In this document: positions 1-4,688 of the stretch, one piece after another
Layout of the letters: each line of letters begins with the position of its first letter
Position numbering within the stretch: the first letter of the stretch is position 1
Assembly (NCBI GenBank): GCA_012727415.1
Contig: JAAYHI010000084.1
Location: 1 to 5,413 of the forward strand
Origin: Bacillota bacterium
GTDB taxonomy: Bacteria; Bacillota; Proteinivoracia; UBA4975
DNA length: 5,413 nucleotides
Reading direction: 5' to 3'
The notes under the pieces: model-generated
Told to the model about the DNA's origin: nothing
Seen by the model: only the letters and a program-made list of their open reading frames with translations
Database searches by the model: none
Made by a program: the position numbers and the translations under genes

Positions 1-70
1 GCCTTAACCTTATTATACAGACCTATTCATTTTCGCTTAAGGCTTTATACTATTAAACCATATATAACAT
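1..70. other. AT-rich junction DNA abutting truncated comM; possible end of an inserted element
   Basis: This stretch is visibly AT-rich, in contrast to the GC-rich comM sequence that begins to its right, and it encodes nothing I recognise. It contains a perfect 7-base inverted repeat, GCCTTAA at 1-7 and TTAAGGC at 37-43, and the hexamer TTATAC twice (13-18 and 45-50). Read on the minus strand, the non-comM sequence could begin with 5'-TGTTATATA near position 69; a terminal TG or TGT is shared by several transposon families but is not diagnostic. Two plus-strand frames are open from base 1 (ending at 133-135 and 52-54), but neither peptide is recognisable. That this is an element end is an inference; no transposase, integrase or duplicated target site is visible. 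Confidence 0.45.
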
Positions 71-718
71 CAGCAAGTTATGCCCTCCCGCCGCCGCTAC
101 CTCCAGGGCCCGCTTGGCCGCCAGCTGGCCTTTGACATGGGCGAGGTTCGCTTGCGATGTCAAGTTGCCCTTTGGCTTGGGAACAGGTGCAGGTTCGATG
201 TCAGTCTGGCCCTTACACCAAGCTACCAACTCATTTATTCCAGAGACGGGTATTACATTAACCTCCTCAATTGCCGCCGCCTCAGGCGCATTCTCCTGAG
301 GAACCGCCATATGCATGTAATTATTTTTCGCGGCGGCAATGGCCATGGAAAGGACGCCCTTAACGGGGCGGATCTTCCCTTCCAGGGATAACTCTCCGGC
401 AATCAAAGTATCAAGAAGCCTGGCGGTGACTGGAATCTGGCCGCTGGCAGCGAGGATACCCAAGGCAATGGGAAGGTCCAGCCCCGGCCCATGCTTATGA
501 ATGGCAGCGGGCGCAAGGTTGACAGTAATTCGCTCCGAGGGCAGCTTGTAGCCTGTGTTGGTCAAAGCTGCCCGCACCCGCTCCCTGGATTCTTTCACAG
601 CGGTATCGGCCAAACCTACGATGTCAAAGTGGGGAAATCCCCTGGCAACATTAACTTCCACCAGAGTCAAAACACCTTCATACCCGGACAAAGTGCAACT
701 TTTCAACACCGCAAGCAT
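53..718 (-). pseudogene. comM: ComM/YifB (Mg-chelatase-like AAA+ ATPase), N-terminal fragment cut just before Walker A
   Basis: ComM/YifB proteins are about 500-residue AAA+ ATPases; in Vibrio, ComM is a helicase that promotes branch migration during natural transformation, while the Firmicutes role is less settled. This reading frame has 221 codons. Residues 1-165 match the N-terminal ChlI-like domain: the start MLAVLKSC, GFPHFDIVGL (27-36), ESRERVRAAL (43-52) and ITVNLAPA (64-71). The Mg-chelatase ATPase domain then begins with VKGQLAAKRALE and reaches GGHNLLM (211-217). The family continues at this point with an I-G-P-P-G-x-G-K-T P-loop; here the frame reads LYMV and stops. The P-loop, Walker B, sensor motifs and C-terminal domain are missing, so the product cannot be an active ATPase. 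The start codon at 716-718 is family-typical and preceded by a weak G-rich ribosome binding site (GGGGG). The remaining 3' part may lie beyond the left edge. Identity is secure; the cause of truncation is inferred. Confidence 0.88.
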
Positions 719-832
719 AAAAACGACCCCCAGTCATGCTACATTAATGTTCCATCTCCAGGGCCGTTTTTCCTGCATATTAATACAATATTCATCCTTT
801 CCCGGGCAATCACATTTTTCGACATTTTTCTG
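719..832 (-). promoter_or_regulatory. comM upstream region with tandem repeat containing a Spo0A-box-like heptamer
   Basis: This 114-base gap is the longest intergenic stretch in the window, separating comM from the tightly packed genes upstream. On the minus strand it contains GAAAAATGT twice, with a 10-base period (plus-strand positions 822-830 and 812-820). The overlap of the copies creates TGTCGAA (818-824), an exact match to the core Spo0A box TGNCGAA. Further on are an ATATT-N5-AATAT dyad (777-791) and the perfect 10-base palindrome ACATTAATGT (741-750). The best sigma-A candidate is poor (TTGCCC, 18 bases, TATTAA). No terminator hairpin with a T-run is visible after yraN. A comM promoter and Spo0A control are both conjecture. 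Confidence 0.25.
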
Positions 833-1177
833 TTAGAAGGCATCTTTGTACCAGCGGTATTTCCAGTTGCCACCCCAGGAGTAAACGGCAAAAACATCGA
901 ATCGATATGTGAGGTGCAAATTGTGTTGCTGTACGTACCAGGCTGCCACCCGGCGAATTCGCTCCTGCTTAATTTCCGTCACCGCTTCCCAGGGTTCGCC
1001 GAAGCTGTCATCTTTGCGGGTTTTGACCTCGGCGAAAACAACGGTACTGCCTTTCTGTAAAACCAAGTCTATCTCGCCAAAGGGGCAGCGATAGTTAGAT
1101 TCACGGACAGTATAACCCTCTGCCCTGGCTGCCGCCATGGCCAGCTCCTCCCCCTTTTTGCCCAATGCCCTATTCAT
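833..1177 (-). CDS. yraN: YraN family protein (UPF0102), PD-(D/E)XK nuclease fold
   Basis: This 114-residue protein is a full-length member of the UPF0102/YraN family, which has a restriction-endonuclease-like (PD-(D/E)XK) fold; its cellular substrate is not firmly established. The conserved N-terminal LGKKGEELA lies at residues 5-13. The putative active site is GEIDLV (34-39, with E35 and D37) and FAEVKTR (48-54, with E50 and K52). The C-terminus, WYKDAF, fits the usual family ending in N/D-A-F. The start overlaps the end of rnhB by 8 bases and has GAGG eight bases upstream, within rnhB, so translation is probably coupled. The rnhB-yraN-comM order is common in bacteria and suggests a role in nucleic acid processing, but that is association only. 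All candidate catalytic residues are present and nothing looks degraded. Confidence 0.92.
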   Translation of the reverse strand: MNRALGKKGEELAMAAARAEGYTVRESNYRCPFGEIDLVLQKGSTVVFAEVKTRKDDSFGEPWEAVTEIKQERIRRVAAWYVQQHNLHLTYRFDVFAVYSWGGNWKYRWYKDAF

Positions 1178-1772
1178 TGACTACACCTCGGAAGGAGCGC
1201 CGGTGCAACGGGCAACAACCATATGTTCGCAGTGCCTGATAATGCTCCCGGGTAGGGTAACCTTTATTTTTTAAAAAGTTGTATTGGGGATAAGTCTTAT
1301 GGTACCAGGACATCAACCGGTCACGAAAGACTTTGGCGACAATTGAAGCTGCGGCAACAGATGCACACAGGCTGTCCCCCTTGATTACCCCCTCCAGCCT
1401 GACCTTTGCCCGCAGGGCGTCGGGTTCCAGTGCATCCACCAACAGGTAGTCGGGTTTCAGGGGGAGGTTGCGCCAGGCCTTGCTCATTGCCAACTTGGTG
1501 GCATTTAATATGTTGATGTCATCAATGACGTCGTTGTGGACCACGCCGATGCCTACTGCTGTGGCACAGTTGAGAATCTCCCGGTGGAGTTCCAGGCGCC
1601 TTTTTGGGGTGAGAATCTTGGAGTCCTGGAGCCCGCTGATGGCAGCGGAGCTGAAGACAGTAATCGCCGCCACCACCGGACCCGCCAGTGGCCCTCGGCC
1701 TGCCTCGTCACAGCCCCCTACCAGGGCGCAGCCCGAACACCACAGTGCTTTTTCCCTCTTCCAGTCAGCCAT
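1170..1772 (-). CDS. rnhB: Ribonuclease HII
   Basis: RNase HII cleaves the RNA strand of RNA-DNA hybrids and starts removal of single ribonucleotides misincorporated in DNA; it acts in the cytoplasm with divalent metal. The 200-residue length fits the short form of the family. The signature GGCDEAGRGPLAGP spans residues 19-32. By alignment with E. coli RNase HII (D16, E17, D108, D126), the four metal ligands are D22, E23, D113 (in LLVDAL) and D133 (in IKGDS). DSK (50-52) and the conserved ASIVAKVFRD segment (142-151) are also present, as is the C-terminal YPT..H...L..YG..P.HR pattern. The ATG at 1770-1772 shares one base with the rbgA stop (TAATG), and a strong GGAGGT sits six bases upstream inside rbgA, indicating translational coupling. 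The protein looks intact and active. Confidence 0.97.
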   Translation of the reverse strand: MADWKREKALWCSGCALVGGCDEAGRGPLAGPVVAAITVFSSAAISGLQDSKILTPKRRLELHREILNCATAVGIGVVHNDVIDDINILNATKLAMSKAWRNLPLKPDYLLVDALEPDALRAKVRLEGVIKGDSLCASVAAASIVAKVFRDRLMSWYHKTYPQYNFLKNKGYPTREHYQALRTYGCCPLHRRSFRGVVNE

Positions 1773-2563
1773 TAATCCACCTCCAGGTCCAGGGTAATTC
1801 TGCCCAGACGGCCGGCGCGAAAATCCCGTAGCAAAAGTTCCGCCGCCTTGTCCAGGTCGAGACTGCCCCCTTTGCCAATGGCACCCAGTGCTTCTGCCAC
1901 TCCCTCCAGAGTTCCCCTTTCAAAACGGGCCAAAGTGTGAGGGTATTCCTCAGCGAGAAACTGCAGCAGCCATTTTGCCACATCTGCCAAGGGCAAGACT
2001 TCATCCCGTATGCAGCCTGCAGCTGCCAATTTATAGCTGACAGATTTGTCCCCTATTTTGGGCCACAATATTCCCGGGGTATCCAGCATCTCTAATTCTC
2101 CGGAAATCTTGATCCACTGCCCTGTGCGGGTGATGCCCGGCCTGTCCCCAACCTTCGCCGACCTCCTGGCAGCCAGGAGGTTGATCAGGGTGGATTTGCC
2201 TACATTGGGTATGCCCACCACCATTACCCGCCAAGGCCGCTTAAAGCGCTTGCGCAGTTTTCCATCCAGGGATCCCTGGACAAAATTCAGCAATTGCTGC
2301 TTGGATCTGTTGTCCCGAAGGCAAACAGCAAGGGCGTCTCCCCTGCCCAACCACTGTCGGGTCTTTTCCGGATCCGCCAGGTCTGCTTTGGCCAGCACCA
2401 ACATCGTTGGCTTATGGCCGGTCAGTTCATATAGGAGGGGGTTTTGGCTGCTGGCGGGCAGGCGCGCGTCGGCTAGATTGATAACTCCGTCCACTAATTT
2501 CAGAGACTCGGAGATCATCTTCCTCGTCTTCGCCATATGCCCGGGAAACCAATGAATACTCAT
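1772..2563 (-). CDS. rbgA: Ribosome biogenesis GTPase RbgA (YlqF), circularly permuted, with altered G4 motif
   Basis: RbgA is needed for a late step of 50S subunit assembly in Bacillus subtilis. This 263-residue protein (282 in B. subtilis) begins MSIHWFPGHMAK, which includes the catalytic H9 of the family. It shows the permuted motif order G4-G5-G1-G2-G3: the G4 position at 58-61, DARLPASSQNP (32-42), the G1 P-loop GIPNVGKST (117-125), G2 within DRPGIT (T145) and G3 DTPG (161-164), followed by the C-terminal RNA-binding helical domain. The odd point is G4: the family has N-K-x-D, but codon 58 is GCC, giving A-K-A-D. The ATG at 2561-2563 is chosen because it gives the conserved N-terminus and has AAGGAG nine bases upstream; the ATG at 2568-2570 is out of frame. 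A terminator lies immediately upstream, and rnhB overlaps downstream. Confidence 0.96.
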   Translation of the reverse strand: MSIHWFPGHMAKTRKMISESLKLVDGVINLADARLPASSQNPLLYELTGHKPTMLVLAKADLADPEKTRQWLGRGDALAVCLRDNRSKQQLLNFVQGSLDGKLRKRFKRPWRVMVVGIPNVGKSTLINLLAARRSAKVGDRPGITRTGQWIKISGELEMLDTPGILWPKIGDKSVSYKLAAAGCIRDEVLPLADVAKWLLQFLAEEYPHTLARFERGTLEGVAEALGAIGKGGSLDLDKAAELLLRDFRAGRLGRITLDLEVD

Positions 2564-2578
2564 CCCTCATCACTCCTT

Positions 2579-2603
2579 AAAAAAACAGGGGACATAGTCC
2601 CCT
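2579..2603 (-). terminator. Rho-independent terminator after rplS
   Basis: On the minus strand AGGGGAC and GTCCCCT form a perfect 7-base-pair stem around a TAT triloop (2587-2603). After one G there is a run of seven T (2579-2585). The hairpin begins one base after the rplS stop codon, and its T-run touches the rbgA ribosome binding site (AAGGAG at 2573-2578). On the plus strand there is no T-run, so it works only for the leftward transcript. No promoter can fit between its T-run and the rbgA start, so rbgA must be transcribed through it. Confidence 0.9.
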
Positions 2604-2604
2604 A

Positions 2605-2952
2605 TCAGCGTCTAGCTTCTTTAATACGGGCTGCCTTGCCAGTGCGCTGACGCAGGTAGTAGAGCTTGGCCCTGCGAACGCGACCGCGGCGAACAACTTC
2701 AATTTTATCTACTTTTGGAGCGTGGATGGGGAAAGTTCTTTCCACACCGACACCATAACTCGTGCGGCGCAGGGTGAAAGTTTCTTTGAGGCCAGCCCCC
2801 TGGCGCTTAATGACGACACCTTCGAAAACCTGAATTCTCTCCCGGGCGCCTTCGACAACACGGACATGGGCGCGAACGGTATCTCCAGGACTGAAGTCCG
2901 GGACTTCAGCTCGGTAATGTTGTTTTTCCAGCTCTTTTATAATATCGCTCAT
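2605..2952 (-). CDS. rplS: 50S ribosomal protein L19
   Basis: L19 is a component of the large ribosomal subunit located at the interface with the 30S subunit. The 115-residue product is the normal family length. Conserved blocks occur in order: PDFSPGDTVRAHV (18-30), ERIQVFEGVVIKRQG (38-52), TLRRTSYGVGVERTFPIH (60-77) and the basic segment RRGRVRRAKLYYLR (88-101), with a basic C-terminal tail. The ATG at 2950-2952 follows a strong GGGAGG seven bases upstream. It starts 23 bases after the trmD stop, which leaves no room for a long L19 leader RNA, so it is expressed from the upstream operon. It is the last gene before the terminator. Nothing unusual is seen in the protein. Confidence 0.98.
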   Translation of the reverse strand: MSDIIKELEKQHYRAEVPDFSPGDTVRAHVRVVEGARERIQVFEGVVIKRQGAGLKETFTLRRTSYGVGVERTFPIHAPKVDKIEVVRRGRVRRAKLYYLRQRTGKAARIKEARR

Positions 2953-2975
2953 GATTTTTGCCTCCCTTCATGGTA

Positions 2976-3668
2976 CTAGTCTTCCCGCTCATTATTATCC
3001 AGCAGCTCGGGCCTAAAGGCCTTGGTTTTCTCTAGTGCCTGTACCCGGCGCCACTCTTTGATTTCCTGGTGATTTCCGGATAATAATACCTCAGGCACTT
3101 TCAGGCCTCGAAACTCAGCGGGCCTTGTATACTGAGGATATTCCAGAATGCCGCCGGCAAAGGATTCAGTCTCCAGGGACTCCTGGTTGCCCAGAACTCC
3201 TGGCAACAGTCGGATGACAGCATCAGCCACCACCATGGCAGGCAACTCGCCCCCGGTGAGGATGTAGTCGCCAATGGACAGTTCCTTGGTGGCCAGGTGA
3301 TCCAGCACCCGCTGATCAATGCCCTCATAATGCCCGCAAATCAATATTAAGTGCTCGGCCCTGGACAGGTCCTCGGCCTCTTTTTGGTCAAAGGGCGTGC
3401 CGGCAGGGGTCATCGCTATGACTTCATCAGGCGCATTTTGGCTGCTGAGGCTTTCTACTGCCCGGAACAGGGGTTCAGGCTTCAAAACCATCCCGGCACC
3501 GCCGCCATAGGTATAATCATCCACCTGCTTGTGCTTGTCATAGGCAAAATCCCGCAAATTAATGGCATTGACGGTAACCAGTCCCCTGTCTGTTGCTCTT
3601 TTAATCATGCTATAGCTCTTCAGGGCTTCGACTATCTCGGGGAAGATGGTAATGATGTCTATTCTCAT
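2976..3668 (-). CDS. trmD: tRNA (guanine-37-N1)-methyltransferase TrmD, with Glu at the catalytic Asp position
   Basis: TrmD methylates N1 of G37 next to the anticodon, using S-adenosylmethionine, and prevents +1 frameshifting. It is a homodimeric SPOUT-class (trefoil-knot) enzyme. The 230-residue protein has the expected blocks: MRIDIITIFPE (1-11), DDYTYGGGAGMVLKPEP (50-66), the knot segments LICGHYEGIDQRV (109-121) and SIGDYILTGGELPAMV (131-146), RLLPGVLG (153-160), EYPQYTRP and LLSGNH. Aligned without gaps to E. coli from R154 (here R153), the catalytic D169 corresponds to E168 in the segment ETESF; E. coli and B. subtilis have E-D-S-F. The change conserves charge, so activity is plausible. 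The ATG overlaps the rimM stop as ATGA, indicating coupled translation. Family identity is certain. Confidence 0.98.
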   Translation of the reverse strand: MRIDIITIFPEIVEALKSYSMIKRATDRGLVTVNAINLRDFAYDKHKQVDDYTYGGGAGMVLKPEPLFRAVESLSSQNAPDEVIAMTPAGTPFDQKEAEDLSRAEHLILICGHYEGIDQRVLDHLATKELSIGDYILTGGELPAMVVADAVIRLLPGVLGNQESLETESFAGGILEYPQYTRPAEFRGLKVPEVLLSGNHQEIKEWRRVQALEKTKAFRPELLDNNERED

Positions 3669-4165
3669 TCCACCATACCCTCGAGGGGCTGCACATACAT
3701 CCTGCCCTTTTCAATGTCCACTTCCTTGATGACGCTCTTCAGTGCGGGAATGAGAATGCTGCCGGCGGAATTCTCTACCCGGTAGACGGCATTGGCAGGC
3801 AGATGCATTACTTCTGCCAAAGTGCCCAGCGAAACCCTGCTCTCGATATCGATAACCTCCAGGCCTTCCAGTTGATGATCATAATATCGGCCCGGGGGCA
3901 ACGGCATTGCTTTGGCGACGGGGATTACTACCTCCCAATTGCGCAGCTCCTCTGCCTGATTGCGGTCAGAGATTTCCTTAAATTCAATGAGGACAAAGTT
4001 CTTATGCTCCCGAGCCTGCAGTATTTGAAGCTCCCGGGTTTTTTCGCCCTGACGGAGAGTCACTTTGTCAAGCAGGCTGAAGCGCTGGGGAAAATCGGTA
4101 GTCGGCAGAACTCTGACCTCACCCCGGATGCCGTGGGGAGCGACAATTTCCCCGATTTTGAGCAT
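3665..4165 (-). CDS. rimM: Ribosome maturation factor RimM
   Basis: RimM binds ribosomal protein S19 and assists maturation of the 30S head; it works in the cytoplasm. Numbered from the ATG at 4163-4165, the protein has 166 residues. The N-terminal RimM beta-barrel begins MLKIGEIVAPHGIRGEVRV and continues to TDFPQRF (23-29). The PRC-barrel domain follows from about residue 93, with the family-typical YYDHQLEGLEV (94-104) and IPALKSVIKEVD (139-150). A GTG three codons upstream (4172-4174) is in frame but has no usable ribosome binding site, whereas the ATG has GGAG eight bases upstream and gives the usual family N-terminus, so the ATG is preferred. The gene starts 15 bases after khpA and overlaps trmD by four bases. 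It looks complete. Confidence 0.96.
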   Translation of the reverse strand: MLKIGEIVAPHGIRGEVRVLPTTDFPQRFSLLDKVTLRQGEKTRELQILQAREHKNFVLIEFKEISDRNQAEELRNWEVVIPVAKAMPLPPGRYYDHQLEGLEVIDIESRVSLGTLAEVMHLPANAVYRVENSAGSILIPALKSVIKEVDIEKGRMYVQPLEGMVE

Positions 4166-4173
4166 TTCCTTCA

Positions 4174-4177
4174 CTCC
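4174..4177 (-). promoter_or_regulatory. Ribosome binding site that decides the rimM start
   Basis: GGAG on the minus strand lies eight bases before the ATG at 4163-4165. Its last base is the first base of the alternative GTG codon, so it cannot serve that GTG. This favours the 166-residue form of RimM over a 169-residue one. Confidence 0.75.
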
Positions 4178-4180
4178 GCC

Positions 4181-4408
4181 CTAAATAATGTCAACATTGA
4201 CACGCTTGTCAGTGTCCAGGGCGGCAGCAGACACAATCAAGCGCAGGGCTTTGGCAATTCTTCCCCTTTTGCCTATGACCTTGCCCATGTCTTCCGGGGC
4301 AACAGAGAGTTCAAGGGTCAGTTCGCTGCTGGTGATCTTCTTGGTTACCTTGACGGCATCAGGGTTGCTGACCAGTGATTTAGCCATAAACTCCAGCAGT
4401 TCATCCAT
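4181..4408 (-). CDS. khpA: KH-domain RNA-binding protein KhpA (YlqC)
   Basis: KhpA is a small single KH-domain protein that, in streptococci and other Firmicutes, binds RNA and pairs with KhpB (Jag/EloR). The 75-residue length is typical. The RNA-contacting GxxG loop is visible as GKRG at residues 46-49 within MGKVIGKRGRIAKALR (41-56). It is preceded by the beta-strand segment ELTLELSVAPED and followed by the final strand RVNVDII. The ATG at 4406-4408 has a near-perfect ribosome binding site, TAAGGAGGT, six bases upstream; its first three bases are the rpsP stop codon, so the two genes are tightly linked. No khpB is in this window, as expected, since it usually lies elsewhere. There is no ylqD between this gene and rimM, unlike in Bacillus. 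Confidence 0.96.
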   Translation of the reverse strand: MDELLEFMAKSLVSNPDAVKVTKKITSSELTLELSVAPEDMGKVIGKRGRIAKALRLIVSAAALDTDKRVNVDII

Positions 4409-4420
4409 AATATTACCTCC

Positions 4421-4663
4421 TTAGATAATGCCCTGTGATTTTAAAATGTTCTTTACAGTATCTGAGGGCTGTGCGCCGGTAGCAAGCCATTTCTTGGTCT
4501 TTTCGGCGTCAACTTTGATGTCTGCGGGCTGGGAAATTGGGTTATAGTAACCAAGTTCTTCAATCACCCGTCCGTCTCTGGGAGACCTGGAGTCCGCGAC
4601 AACAATGCGGTAAAAGGGACGCTTTTTGGCCCCCATTCTTCTCAGACGAATTCTCACTGCCAT
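4421..4663 (-). CDS. rpsP: 30S ribosomal protein S16
   Basis: S16 is a small-subunit ribosomal protein that helps 16S rRNA folding during 30S assembly. From the ATG at 4661-4663 the product has 80 residues, within the family range. The signature MAVRIRLRRMGAKKRPFYR covers residues 1-19, followed by IVVADSRSPRDGRVIEELG (20-38) and YYNP (39-42), then a C-terminal part with KTKKWLATGAQPSDTV. An in-frame GTG at 4670-4672 would add three residues, but it lies inside the ribosome binding site (GGAGGTGAG), so it is not the start. The gene begins 25 bases after the ffh stop and is followed within 12 bases by khpA, the usual order. The protein appears normal. Confidence 0.97.
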   Translation of the reverse strand: MAVRIRLRRMGAKKRPFYRIVVADSRSPRDGRVIEELGYYNPISQPADIKVDAEKTKKWLATGAQPSDTVKNILKSQGII

Positions 4664-4670
4664 ATTTCTC

Positions 4671-4676
4671 ACCTCC
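4671..4676 (-). promoter_or_regulatory. Ribosome binding site that decides the rpsP start
   Basis: GGAGGT on the minus strand ends seven bases before the ATG at 4661-4663. The alternative GTG start overlaps this very site (its G and T are the last bases of GGAGGT) and is therefore excluded. Confidence 0.85.
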
Positions 4677-4688
4677 GAATAGTGCTGT

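Noticed and set aside
12..40. Possible leftward promoter: TATAAT on the minus strand (12-17) in the AT-rich flank.
   Set aside because: The -10 is perfect, but the best -35 at 17-base spacing (TTAAGC) matches only three of six bases, and no gene is visible downstream in the window.
53..75. An intein or a self-splicing intron at the comM P-loop.
   Set aside because: An intein would keep the frame open, but a stop comes within four codons. The group II intron 5' start (GTGYG) is absent, and no group I guide sequence pairing with the exon end is seen in the bases available.
519..524. TTGACA on the plus strand inside comM.
   Set aside because: No -10-like hexamer at suitable spacing and no plus-strand gene to drive.
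491..1060. A 189-codon plus-strand frame opposite comM and yraN.
   Set aside because: It spans two real genes and the gap between them in the antisense direction, and its sequence has no recognisable domain.
4188..4215. TTGACA on the minus strand near the end of khpA and a TGACA-N4-TGTCA hairpin beside it.
   Set aside because: No -10 element occurs 16-18 bases downstream and no T-run follows the hairpin. Both fall in conserved coding sequence (DTDKRVNVD), so they are probably coincidental.
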